Of a stretch of 64,000 bases of DNA, positions 1 through 11,800 are shown one piece after another (positions within the stretch are counted from its first letter, which is position 1; each line of letters starts with the position of its first letter). Source of the stretch: Rosellinia necatrix (taxonomy: Eukaryota; Ascomycota; Sordariomycetes; Xylariales; Xylariaceae); assembly GCA_021209875.1 (NCBI GenBank), contig JAGYVD010000005.1, positions 3,262,001 to 3,326,000 of the forward strand. Direction: 5' to 3'. The translations under genes were made by a program, and so were the position numbers. Under the pieces are notes generated by a model. The model saw only the letters and a list, made by a program, of their open reading frames with translations, was not told the origin of the DNA and made no database searches.

Positions 1-1272
1 GACTGCCTCCGCCTATCAATCTTCGCTCCAAAAGCCACCGTGGAGCACGCAGCCTCTGACACGTCGAACGCATCCAGGGGTGGCGTAGGCAATTTGCCCG
101 TCATAGTCTGGATTCACGGCGGCGGCTTTAGCTTTGGCGGTACCAACGTGCCATACCAGCTTTCGCCGAGTTGGGTTGAGCGCAGCCAGGCACACATCGT
201 GGTGCAGGTGCAATACCGGCTCAACCTCCTGGGGCAGCCCAACGCCGCCGGTCTAACGACGCCACACTCAAGTTCGGGCCAGAACGAGAACCTCAACTTT
301 GGTCTCCTCGACCAGCGCCTGGCCGTCGAGTGGGTGCGCGACAATATTGCCAGCTTCGGCGGCGACCCGGAGCGCATCACCCTCTGGGGCCACAGCGCCG
401 GCGCGTACAACGCCGACGGCTACCTATTCGCCTGGCCGGAGGACCCGATCATCCAGGGTGTCATCGCCAACTCCGGCAACGCCATCGCAATCCCCGCCTT
501 CCTGAGCGACGCGACGAACCACAGCACTTTCTCAACCGCAGCCCAGAGACTCGGCTGCGGCGGCCTCGACCCGGCAGAAGAACTATCATGCATGCGGGCC
601 GTCCCCCCCTCGGATATCAAGAGCTACATCCAGGGCCCGGCGGGGGCCGTCAGTGCCGCGACCGACGCGCTCGCCTTCGGCACCATCATCGACAACGTGA
701 CGTTCTTCGCCGACTATCCAGGCCGCATAGCAGCGAACGACCCGAGCCTCTACGCGTCCCAGATCCCCCTTTTGATAAGCACCACCACGGACGAGGGCAA
801 CGCCGTCGTGCCGTATGAGTTCGACGGCAGCGACACGGCCACGGAGCTCCCTCCCGCGCTCGCCGGCATCGCCGCCGGCTTCACCCTCAACCTCCGGTGC
901 ACGACGCTACAGAACATCGGGCTGCGGGCCGGCGTCGGCGCGACCACGTACCGGTTCCTGTACGGCGGCAACTTCAGCGACATATCGCCCGTGCCCTGGC
1001 TTGGGGCATACCACGGGGCGGAGTTGCCGATGGTGTTCGGCACGCACGGCCTAGAGGGCCCTTCCGGCGCGTTCGAGAGACAGGTCAGTCACCGGATGCA
1101 GGACCTCTATCTGGAGTTCGCTAGAGATCCCGCCGAGGGCTTGAAGCGCGCCGGTTGGCCGGAGGCGACTGCAGGTTTGGACGACCCAACCGTCATGGAA
1201 TTCGCGGTGGGCGATGTGCTGGACCAGCTTGTAAGCCCTAACCAGCGGAACTTAGCCCAGGGCTGTGCATAG
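1..1272 (+). CDS. Type-B carboxylesterase/lipase, 5' part outside window
   Basis: The protein is an alpha/beta-hydrolase of the fungal carboxylesterase type B family, which hydrolyses carboxylic esters and is often secreted. The reading frame is open from base 1, so the gene starts upstream of the window. The first residues (DCLRLSIFAP) match the family's conserved stretch before the oxyanion hole. The oxyanion motif HGGGF is near base 115. The nucleophile motif is GHSAG with Ser at 394-396, followed by a candidate acid Glu (TTDEGN, 793-795) and a candidate His (AYHGAE, 1012-1014). The triad is therefore complete. Most family members have GESAG or GQSAG, so the His in GHSAG is a mild variant. 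About 423 codons are visible, against roughly 550 for full members. No intron is needed in the visible part. The stop is TAG at 1270-1272. The family call is firm; the substrate is unknown. Confidence 0.93.
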   Translation, partial: DCLRLSIFAPKATVEHAASDTSNASRGGVGNLPVIVWIHGGGFSFGGTNVPYQLSPSWVERSQAHIVVQVQYRLNLLGQPNAAGLTTPHSSSGQNENLNFGLLDQRLAVEWVRDNIASFGGDPERITLWGHSAGAYNADGYLFAWPEDPIIQGVIANSGNAIAIPAFLSDATNHSTFSTAAQRLGCGGLDPAEELSCMRAVPPSDIKSYIQGPAGAVSAATDALAFGTIIDNVTFFADYPGRIAANDPSLYASQIPLLISTTTDEGNAVVPYEFDGSDTATELPPALAGIAAGFTLNLRCTTLQNIGLRAGVGATTYRFLYGGNFSDISPVPWLGAYHGAELPMVFGTHGLEGPSGAFERQVSHRMQDLYLEFARDPAEGLKRAGWPEATAGLDDPTVMEFAVGDVLDQLVSPNQRNLAQGCA

Positions 1273-4200
1273 GAATGGGTGCTTGATATGCATGGCAACG
1301 GATTATACGTAGCTTAGACATGGTTGGTCTGACAATCAGATCTCTCCAGAGTTGGATAATTAATACTACGATGAACCCCAAGTTTTGAGTATAAGCTGGC
1401 TTTTTAATTCGTTGTTAATCTATACACATATCATAGCCTCATCGAAATACCATACATATATACAACTAACCGTCGTTGCTCAACAACCTATCTACATTGT
1501 AGTGAAGGACAGCGAAGCTGGGATACCGCCACGCGGGACAGGCTTTCTGAGAGCCTATCTACACCTTCGCCTACCGACCGATACCACACCTATTATCCCC
1601 CGGGGGCACTTCGATGCGGTAACAATGGACTTTTGTCTCTTCGGCGAGAATGATATCATATTTTCGAGAAACTGCTTGAAACGTCGGGCCACTGTGTCTC
1701 ATTTGCACTACGGACAACCTATGATATAGTTGGTAGACTACTTGAAACGTGGATCGAAGTACCGGGAACACCGAATAAGCCAGTCAGGCTTCGAGGGAGG
1801 TGACGACATCAAATGATCTCTACACTGTGATTCATGTAACACGGCTAAGCAAGGGAGTGTAATACCTCCGGGTGTCTAACGCGACAAGAACGCATCGCCG
1901 ATTACCATCACATCTAGGTGATACATTCGCCAGGGAGTATGATATACCAACATCTATTATATTTCCATGACCCCAATAGGCCGAGGGTCGAAACCTGTGC
2001 CGTGGGAGCGTGTCAAGCCACACTGCCTTCTCTAATCGGATGATGTTTATACGAAAAATCGGCGATCCCTCACGTTCGCTCTATCAGTGGCCTGTGACCG
2101 CGAAAAAACCTGCTGATGAATCACTCTATTCTTGAATATACGGACGTAGGGACAAAAGCGGTTCCCAAGATATTAACGAGAATTTGACTGCGATCCGGTA
2201 ACCGACGCCCCGGGTTCTTTCCACCGTAGCGAGAGTCGTCGCCGTCCCAATCACGTGTCGTGCAACAGCGCCCATGTATTCCTAAACGATTTCAACTGTA
2301 CGGGTATCTCGCCCTATGAGACCCCTGCGCTTCTAGCACGATGGAACATATCGCTAACATCAAACGGAGCAGCCTACTCGGGAAGTTGGGTCGCAAGTCG
2401 GGTTTGTCTTCCTGCCCGAGCATCCTATTAGAGACCATGATCATGTTATGAGCCTTTCTTCGGTCAGGGCTGTGATGTCGCAAGACCAATCAGACAGATG
2501 CCATGATAAACTCTTACGACATGGTCGTGGGGGGGGGGTCTCAATATTGCTCGACTATCTTATCTGGGTTCAGTACTTACTCATTGGCTCGTTCATTTGG
2601 TGACGAAACCCGCAATGAGGTCAATTGTTCACGTGTTATCCGTCGTCGTCGACCGAGTCGTCCGAAATACGGAAAAAAAAAAAACACCATTTGAGTTACG
2701 TGCATCGCGGCCAAGCCAACGGAGACCAGGCCACTTCCCTGAACCGTACAGCAGAACATCCCAGAGTGTTGACAAACGGTGTTACTCTCTCTCTCTCTTT
2801 CTCTCACTCTCTCATCAGGGTCCACACGGAAAATACCCCATGCCCACCACACTACACTAACGTGCGCCGACAGCGACAGGGACAGGCGCATGACATAACC
2901 GTTGAGGATAGATGCATGTTCCCAGCTAGCGCCGTTCAGGGGGAGGAGAATGGGTGTACCCTGTTCACTAATGGCGACCTTGTCCTCATCTGGGTATGTG
3001 ACAGGTTGGAAGAGAAGATACATTCGCAACATGGGGCTGACCGTCGACGAAATCGCGAACCTTCGTATATAACGGCAGTGCGTCGCACAGCATTCTCCAG
3101 CATCCCCGGGCGAATAAAAAGGCGATGCATCTCGGATGCAGGGGGGGGAAGAAGGGAAGGGAGGTCAATGTCACTCAATTCGTCTTGGTGGTTCATCCCT
3201 GATCCCCGGGACCGGCGGGCATTCTTTTTTTCTTCTTCTACATACATAATACATACACTCACTACATACACTACATACCACACAACGCAGGGGGGGGTGT
3301 TTGAAGAGGCCCAAGAGGTAATAGCACGCACAGACGGACGACGAGGGCAGAGGGAAGAGGGGGTGAGAGGGGAGGACAGGGGGGGGGGGTGGGAAGGGTC
3401 GTGGTCGTGCGACCGGATCCCTTTCGGAAAGGTCAAAGAACGGGCGCCGGGTAGGGTTGCTATTTTCAGGAACGCGAATCACGCCTCGAGACGAAATTGC
3501 CATCTCGTAGAAGGGCCGACGTTGCTGGACAGTGGAGGTGGCATTGCGTCCCGTTACTCGCATGTGGCGCAGGCAACGTGGTAATTCTCGGGGTAAGCTC
3601 TCTGCTGCGTAGTACACTAATAGGGTGAGCGCTGAGGCGAGACGGGAGGGTTGGGCCGTTTAGTCATATACCCTTGACCTCCGCTCGTTCGCTCGTTGGC
3701 GAGCGATAGCAAGTTGTTGCCTCCAAAGGCAAAAAAAAAAAAAGGTCCCCCGTACACTACGGTACATTACGGTACACTACTCCTCGCCGCTGACGGTAAG
3801 TACCTCCCTGCTGCGTGCGTGCGTGCGTGCGTGCTGATGTGCGTACTGTAGTGTAAAGTACACTACACGGCGATCTTACACCTGTGCAGGGGAGAGACAC
3901 GCGGGACCAGGGCCCGATGTCAAAATGCTGGGCAGACGACAAGGGATATTGACGTGGCATGGGAGGCCATTTTCGAGAAGACCCGCGTAACCTCTCTCCC
4001 GGGTTGTGCTTAATCGTCACCCATTCGGAAGCGAGGAGGGGAGTCAAGGAGGGAAGTCGAGGTCTCGACGTTGAGGATCGTAATCACAAGGCGATGAAAT
4101 GCGCCACCGGGGAACATACGGGCCTGGATGTGATATGGGCTCTGGGAGATATCACATTCATGCGCTGCCATGGGATATTTCGTGGGGGAGCAGAGGTGAG

Positions 4201-5742
4201 AAGTTACGGTGAGCAGAGGTATGACCATGTTATTTGAACCTGTCCTGATTTTTAAGTTTATAATGCTATATCATATTATTGTATGATCGCTCTATCAAGT
4301 AACTATACCTCCGATTTTAATGGCGCATCAATCACTGTTATAAGAAAGGATATTTGCTTAAGGAGACAACCCGGGAACTACACCAATGACCCTGCGGAAA
4401 CGAAACGGTTCGGAGCCTAGGAGATAATCGAATGCTTCAAATCACGTCGCATATGCAACTGAGTATACCCCGTCACATTCATGCCTTCGCCGCGATCACA
4501 AGTGTGGTTCTCAAGGAAATGCGCAACTTGAGGTAATAGTTATATCTGGTAGTTGCTAGTAAATAGAAGAATATATATATATATATAAACTGGGTTAGTT
4601 AGTCAGTCAGTTGAGTAAGATAAGTTCCTCCCCGCTGACTCCCTGATGTTGTATTTCTCTCCCTTCCGGGGCCGGTGTGCTCTACCTGGAGAATTCACCG
4701 GCCAGGCGGAGTGGTATAAGGGGCAGTCTTCACACTTACTATTCACCTAAGGTTTCGTCTGGCTAGTTACGAGGGAGGCGTTTCGAAATCCCACTCCCGT
4801 GCCTCTTTAATTGGCAAGCCAGAAATATTAGGTGAGTAACGCCGTCAATACAAGATTCCACGATAGATGATCTTCTTTCCGATGCATCATAGAAGAAAGC
4901 TTCTCACCGCCCATCGAGAGGGAAACCCTTCTATTCCTGTCTATCTGATCTCTGCACGTGGTCGACCGGCCACATTGACCGATGAAACCGATGACGTCTG
5001 ATGTCCAATGCGGGCGCTCCAGATGTGTCAATATAGCTTAGTAACTAGTGATGCTGTACTGTAGGCTTCGGATACTAGTGTCGATGTCTTGCAGATTTCT
5101 CCGTTCAGCTATCCCGTCATCCATGAACCCAGAGGTGTCCCGGGAGCGGGGGAAATAGTCGCATGCTCTAGTAGCGGAAGTGCAATGTGCCGCGCGGCAT
5201 AGCATGTCTATAATAGGGCAACTATAGCTGATGCGCTTGGGCACCAGTCATATGTCATATGCATGACCCAGTCTACATATCGAGGGGTCGAGCGCGCGGT
5301 CTCCCTGAGCGGCGCATAATTCGACCTTAGGGATAAACAAAGATCAATTGACCAACAGATTGTCACCATCCAAGCGCAGACAGGCGCAAACGCCAGCTCC
5401 CCCCGTAATCATATAAGCATGTGTGTCCATCCGACAATTTGAATGGTTGAAGTAACAGGAGCCCATCGACCTTCCTCACACGTGCCTTTTGCCTGGAGAA
5501 ACAAATTTCCGTGCTATTGCATTGGGGCCCTTTTTGGGGAAATGGGACCGATGCTTGGCAGGTTTTGCTGGACGTATGGCTGGGTTAGGACTTGATTTCC
5601 GCTCAGAAGGGGGTCATTCTGCTGTTGAATACGGGGTTGGACCGCTGAGATGGCGACCTCGACGCTGGCTGCACGGCGGCTCTAACCGTAGATGGCTTCG
5701 GCGGAGTCGAATGACCTAGTCAACGTGGTCGCTGTCTATTCA
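1273..5742. other. Intergenic region with simple repeats, no gene recognised
   Basis: This 4.5-kb spacer shows no conserved protein. Open frames in 2600-3600 (up to about 319 codons) are low-complexity and follow purine/pyrimidine-rich tracts on both strands. Visible simple sequence includes a CT run (2784-2813), a GCGT run (3811-3834), an AT run (4571-4587), A-runs near 2682 and 3730, and repeated GTACACTAC-type words at 3765-3865. Confidence 0.6.
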
Positions 5743-5749
5743 TATAAAT
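5743..5749 (+). promoter_or_regulatory. TATA-like box of the DNase I-fold gene
   Basis: The sequence TATAAAT lies 125-131 bp upstream of the ATG at 5874, a usual spacing for fungal TATA elements. The assignment rests on position and sequence only. Confidence 0.45.
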
Positions 5750-5873
5750 GCACCAGATATTCCTCGTGCTGGACCTTGCCAATAAATAACAGGACAGGGC
5801 ATCATCAACAGAGACGCAGTAGCACCCCTTCCGCTCCAGCAAACCTGACTAGTAACGCCTCCCGTCTGCCACG

Positions 5874-7480
5874 ATGAAAACTAGCGCGAGCGTAGCGACG
5901 GCCGCCGCCCTCCTGGGTGTGCCTGTAAGGGCTGCGACGAGCGGGGTCTTCAACGTCCTGAGCATGAACGTAGCAGGCCTCCCGGCATTCTTGAACGACA
6001 ACGGCGTGCCGGGCGACAAGACGACAAACTCGGAGATGATTGGGTCGAAGTTTGCAGAGCATGGATATGACCTAATCCACGCACAAGAGGTTGGTTGTCT
6101 CAGGTTCTCGCCCACTCACCATCCGTCCATCCATCCATCCAAAGCAACCCCCTAAAATCCGAGCCCACGGGATCATGCATGCGTTGAAACACATTAACCA
6201 ATACATACCATAACCATACATACCATACCATAACCATACTATACCATACATACATACATACATACGAACATACATACCCCTCATCCCTGGAGCATCATGG
6301 ACTAACGAGAAGGGGAAGGGACCGGGGTCGGGGACCGGTTTCATTTTTTACCCTTTTAGGACTTCAACTACCACGCGTACATCTACAAGACGGACACGCA
6401 CGCGTACCGGACGGCGACGTCGGGCGGCGTGCCGTTCGGGTCGGGGCTGAACAGCCTATCGAACTACGACTGGACCGACTTCGCGCGGGTCAAGTGGGAC
6501 GTGTGCAGCGACGCGTCGCAGTCGGACTGCCTGACGCCCAAGGGGTTCACGTTCATGCGGCTCCGGCTGTCGTCGGCGGACGGGGCGGACGGGGCGTCGT
6601 ACGTGGACGCGTACAACCTGCACACGGACGCGGGGACCGAGGCCGGGGACCTGGCGGCGCGGGCGTCGAACCTGTACCAGGTGGCGGACCACATCGCGGC
6701 GCGCAGCGCGGGCAACGCGGTCGTGGTGTTCGGCGACACCAACAGCCGGTACACGCGGGCCGCGGACGTGCTGCCGGGCTTCCTCGCGCGCGCGGGGCTG
6801 ACGGACGCGCAGGTCGAGCTCGTGCACGGCGGCGTCCCGCCGGCGCAGGAGGTGCTCTGCGCCAACCCGAGCACCACCGACGCGTGCGAGACGGTCGACA
6901 AGGTCTTCTACCGCGGGGGGCCGCTGCTGTCGCTCGCCGCCACGCACTGGGCGTACGCGGCGGCGGGCTTCCTCCAGCCCGACGGCAGCGTGCTGTCGGA
7001 CCACAACCCCGTGACGGCCAACTTCACGTGGGCCGCCGGCGCGCGGCTGCGGCAGTCGGCCTTCTGGGGCGGCGACGGCGGCGACTGGTTCAACGACGCC
7101 GTCGCGCTGGCGGCCGGGCCCGGCGCCCCGAGGGTCGCCGCGCTCGAGCTCCGGGCGCGTCCCGCCTCGACGGCGTCGCCGTCACGCTGGCCGACGGCAC
7201 CGCCCTCGCCCACGGTGGCACCGGCGGCACCGCCTCGGCCCTGGCCCTCGCGAGCGGCGAGGCCTGGACCGGCGCCCTGGTCTGCCAGGGCCAGCGCTCC
7301 GGCAGCACCCGCATCTTCTACCTCAAGGCCACCACCAGCGCCGGCCGCACGCTCGAGGCCGGCACGGCCACCTCGGACTGCGCCACCTTCGCGGCCCCCG
7401 ACGGCTGGGCCATCGTCGGCTTCCTCGGCCACGAGGGCGACGAGGTGGACCGGCTGGCGTTTGTGTATGCACCCCGATAA
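5874..7480 (+). pseudogene. Secreted endonuclease/exonuclease/phosphatase-fold protein with jacalin-like tail, frameshifted
   Basis: Exon 1 is 5874-6089 and exon 2 starts at 6360; both junctions are phase 0 and give HAQE|DFNY across the splice. The N terminus (MKTSASVATAAALLGVPVRA) looks like a signal peptide. The EEP (DNase I-like) active-site landmarks are all present: N in MNVAGLP, Glu72 in AQE, GDTN (D198, N200) and SDHNPV (D286, H287). The fold acts on phosphodiesters or phosphomonoesters; the substrate is unknown. Family members end in a jacalin-like lectin domain of about 120 residues. Here that domain is encoded in another frame: frame 0 is good to ALELRA (about 7157), then homology resumes in frame 2 from SRLDGV (7160 on) to VYAPR and TAA at 7478-7480. 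One base appears to be lost, or two gained, at about 7158-7160. This is either a true null or C-terminal-altering allele, or an error in a very GC-rich tract. Without the shift the protein would be about 445 residues. Confidence 0.88.
6090..6359 (+). other. 270-bp intron containing CATA repeats
   Basis: The donor is GTTGGT at 6090, the acceptor is TTTTAG ending at 6359, and a branch-like ACTAAC lies at 6301-6306. Splicing is phase 0 and joins two conserved parts of the protein. The middle (about 6204-6280) is a CATA/CCATA microsatellite, which explains why the intron is much longer than the 58-119 bp seen in the other genes here. Confidence 0.85.
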
Positions 7481-7968
7481 GTCGGGGGGGTAAGGGGGAG
7501 GGGGAGGGGGATATGCTTGGGAAGAAAAGTTTATCAAATTTGATTTTATTTTATCTTATCTTTCTGTTCTTAATTTTTTAATATTTAATTTTTGTTTTGT
7601 TTTGTTACTTACAAATACAAATACGTATTGCTGTCAGTAAGAAAAGAAAAGAAAAAGTTCATGATCGTAGACGGCGATTACTTCGGATGCCAAGGTGAAT
7701 TGGGTGGCTTATTTTGGATCCTCAAAGAAAAAACACAAAAAAAAAAAAACAAAAACAAAAAAAAACTGCCGCTTCGTCTTACCTGCGCTGTTCTAGATTC
7801 AATACTAAGCTCTGCCCAACTCTCTCTGAGGGCCTCGCCGTGTCGTGGATCCATACCGGGATGCTGGTCTTGGGACGCTAGACTCATGCACGAATGGGGG
7901 GTCGGTCGGTGCGTGAAGCGTCGTGCTGATCTGATGTTGCAATGCAATTAACTATAGGGCGAGTTTAC

Positions 7969-8099
7969 GTATGTACACTATGTATGTATGTATGTATGTA
8001 TGTATGTATGTATGTATGTATGTATGTATGTATGTATGTATGTACGTATGTAATGTATGCATGTATGTATGTATCATGTATGTATGTTAGGTATGTAAT
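7969..8099. repeat. TATG microsatellite
   Basis: A run of TATG units is nearly perfect at 7981-8044 and degenerate beyond. Its translation gives only low-complexity Met-Tyr-Val-Cys repeats, so it is not coding. Confidence 0.95.
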
Positions 8100-8788
8100 G
8101 CAGACGCAAAACGCCGCTCGATGGTGAAACGGGGCGTCCTTTCTTACCATTTCATCGTCAACCCCCCCTCTGGCAGAGTTCCAGAACAGTAACTGCCCGG
8201 CAAAGTAAAGCCGACCCCTCCACCACTTTGGTTCATATCGTACATACAGTATCGCGCACTCTGACCTGGATGGCCATGCTTGGCGGATCAACGCAGCGAT
8301 TAGCTTGCGCCTTTTGGCAGGGCCTGTCCGGCAACATGACACCTTATGCAGCCCTCCAACGTTAGTTATGTGTAGGTATGTACTCGCACTCAATCTTCCC
8401 CGGTCTACAGTACGGCCGGCCATAACGCACCTGAGACGGGCTTGAAATAGTATGGGACACCACGTGTGTTTCACACGAGCAGTTGGACCGGAGGGGGGAG
8501 CATGCTATGTAGTGTACGAGTCTAGTCTAATAGGGAGAGAAAAAAACAGAAAAACAAAAAAAAAAAAAACCCTTTACTCTCTCATTTCTTCTTCTCTTCT
8601 CGACGTTCCCCCCTCCGTATCATTTTTGGTTCTCTTCCTTGTTCCATGCTCGCCCGCCCGCCCAATGCCCGCCCGTCACCCCAGAAACGGCGCCACTCGT
8701 GGGGAGATCGGTGTCTTATTTGTTCGTTTCGTGCTCATGTGTACGAGAATAGGTACACTAGGTACACTACGCTACGCTCTCCCTCCCT

Positions 8789-8820
8789 CTTCCCTCCCCG
8801 GGAGGAGGAGGGGAGGGAAG
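8789..8820. repeat. Perfect inverted repeat with GC-rich arms
   Basis: The arm CTTCCCTCCCC (8789-8799) is followed by a 10-base purine loop and the exact reverse complement GGGGAGGGAAG (8810-8820). One strand of the region is almost all purine, so a quadruplex or triplex is also possible. It sits in the gene-poor spacer and no transcript context is visible. Confidence 0.7.
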
Positions 8821-11800
8821 GGGGAGTCTCCAATTGGAAGATTGCCTCAATTTCCGTGCTAAAAAACCATCACATTGCCCGTCTACCGTCCGTCTTAGTA
8901 GCGGGAGCCACAGCACGCCACTAGCTGACTATTGCACATCCCGTGACGATCAGTGGGAGGCGCTATACCACAAGTAGGGCCGCCCTGGGAAACCTGGCTG
9001 TGGCTCTCGTCGCTTCGTCTGGCTCTCCTCTGGCTCGCAACGTGCGACCGTTTTAGCTCCTAGCGCACGGCGAGGACGCAATGAACGAGGTCCTCAAACG
9101 ATGTGAGACTCTGGATTCGGGTGTTTAATTTGACCCCGTCGCCCACGCGACTAACGGCGTAGTGTTATTTGAAGGTCGACGGGAGTTAGTGCGCTGGAAA
9201 AGGCGTGTTGATTTCGACCATGGCGTACCTACACTACACTAGGTAGGTAGGGTGACAGGATGGGATGGCTACTCTAGTGATTGGCTGCACTATCTAGACC
9301 GGAGAGCCTCTCTGTTTGGGTGGTTTCTGGATCTTGCCGTCCGATTTTGGCCACATCGGATCGCCTCTGGGAGTGAGGAGCCCCATGTCCGTGACTGGAC
9401 CCAAGCCCACATTGCCGGGTCTACTGTATCCGATATCCATACGTACCTTACAATGCACAAAGAGAATTTGCTGGGCCACAAACGCGTTTCGTATTGCGAG
9501 AAAATTTGCCTCGTCTGGGCAGCTGAGCACCCGGGCTTGCGCTCTACTCATGTTAGAACTCTTGTCTTGTATTACTAAGTGGCGGTTAGAACACGTTGAT
9601 GCTGATAGTAGGTAATGAATGTATGGGGAGGGCGGCGGGGGCCACTCGGAATCATGGGTCGTTTGTTCCCTATGCCTAACACGTACACAAAGAGACCATC
9701 TTTGCCGGGCCGCCGCATGAGCTCCTGAGGGCGGCCTCGTCCGACATGGCCAAAAAAAAAAAAAAAGACGCGAAGCTGACTACAGTGCATGCGAGAGGAT
9801 GGACGCTACGGCTGTCCGAGATATGAGCTCGACGAAATGCAATTTTCCGTGGAATTGCTGACGAACGTGAAATGACGGATCGACGGAACCCGACGACATG
9901 GTAGTGTATACAGCGCACGTGTACTGTAGAGGGATGTTCGGATTCCACACGTCCCTATGGTTACCACGCTCGTCGACAGCGAAGACGGCATACGGTACCT
10001 ATGGCGCTGGGCTCTACGCTACGCTACACTTGTCGTAGCGTACCTGGATTTTATAGCCATTGTACCAATAGGAGAATCAAATACCTCGTGTAAGTACACC
10101 AGCGATCATTCAGCTTCTGCAATATGAGAATCTAACTTCTCGGTAGTTGGCTTGCAGTAGCGTATTGTAGTTTTGCGACGGACTGAACAAGAGCGGCAAG
10201 GCTGGCTATAAGGAACAAAAAACAACGAGCCCCTAGATTGCGAGCTAACTAGCAAAGATATTGGTCTTTGCTACTAGTCAAGGTTATGGTCTAGTATAAA
10301 TTTGGTAGTCTGCACTAGTGCTGGAAATACATGGGATAACTACTGTAGTCAATGTGGTGGAGCGTAGATAACTTCCGGGAGACACCCGCCACGAAACGGC
10401 GTCGTTTTTAGTGTATTGCGCCCCCTGTGTGGCTTCTAGGCACGGGTCGAAACACGGTATCGGGAAAGGGTTGTCTCTAGCCCCTTGATAGTTGAGGCTA
10501 ACTGAGGTGGGTTGGCAGATCTTTTTCGCCTGGCACACTGGTGCTGGGTACCTATTTGGCTGAGCTATTTGTGGCTTCCCACGGCCCTATCGTCACTCGC
10601 TTGAACGGGACAATCGGTTAGTCCATTGCACCATGAGCATCTGAGCCGCTCTTTGTGCGCCATGGTCGGTTTTTTACACCCGTCCGCTCTAGTGTAAGAA
10701 GGAGAACGCCGTCCTTACCTGCCTCGGTGCATTGGAAAGTTTTGTCGCCGACCGAGTGGGAATAGGGGACGCCTGCCAACGACGATGGAATCCGGCAGGG
10801 GACAGGTTGAGAGGGCAGAGAAGAAGAAAAAAAAAAAATTGATCATATCTAGTGCGACGAGGACCGACCGGCTTCCTCAAAGCGTGCATACAGTAGGCTT
10901 ATCCAGGGTTCTAGACGGCGAGGCCCCCCTCTGCAAATATTCGCCAATGTTCCACCGTGGAGTCCTTGTTACCAGGTCCCAAGCTGTCGGTTTCACTCGG
11001 CCTGTGGTTGAGCCGAGTGTATACAGTGAACATATGCAGCTCTTACTTCGATAATAGAGTGATAACGTGACATATACGAGGTGATGGTTCTGCAGTGGCT
11101 CGCTGGGGAAGCCTATAGGCAGGAGGGGTATTCGGCTACGCGGTTTACATGGCGGTCATGCCAGGGGCAAGTTCGGCGCCAAAGCTCGGCCTGACGTCGT
11201 GTGGCAGTCGATCAGAGTCCGACTGGACAATCCTCCCGACGCGTCATACCTTGGGCGCAAGGGCTTGGACCGACGGTTGTTGCGGCTTCGGACATGCATA
11301 TGCCGGCCGTGACAAAAACCAAAAACCCGTGGGGTGTCGATTTCAGCTGCGCTGAAGCATGCTGTAGTGTAGTGTACTGTACTGTGCTGTACTGTAACTC
11401 GCGTTTGTTTGTTGCATGCTGACCGGTGCCATCCCTGCGAAAGATAGAGGCTCGGCGTCATCACTATCACTATCATCATTACTATCATCGTCTGGACACT
11501 AGTTATCGTCGTAAGGCGAGGGCCCGCTCTCGAGTTAGCTGCCAACCTATGACGGACAACAATGTATGTATGTAGTTATCTCTTCTTCGTAATGCGGAAT
11601 GTAAGGCGGGGACAGTAGGTATTGACTGCACTAGGCTTGACGACATCCTTGGCGACTTCGCTCGGGCTTCCTTCATCATGGCATGGTCAAAGAGCTGACC
11701 TCGGACATCGGTGCAGGTAGCGGAGCGTGCCTATAAGCTGTACAGTATCATGTTCCCGGCAGAGTACCTACTTGCAGAGGGAGTCTTGTCACATGCACAT

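Noticed and set aside
2625..3584. Open frame of 319 codons on the plus strand
   Set aside because: It follows CT, G and GA tracts, is mirrored by open frames on the other strand, has no recognisable domain and shows no coding-like composition.
6494..7004. Long open frames in other frames and on the minus strand of the DNase I-fold gene
   Set aside because: They are by-products of very high GC content. Only the frame with the EEP motifs, and after 7158 the jacalin-like frame, are meaningful.
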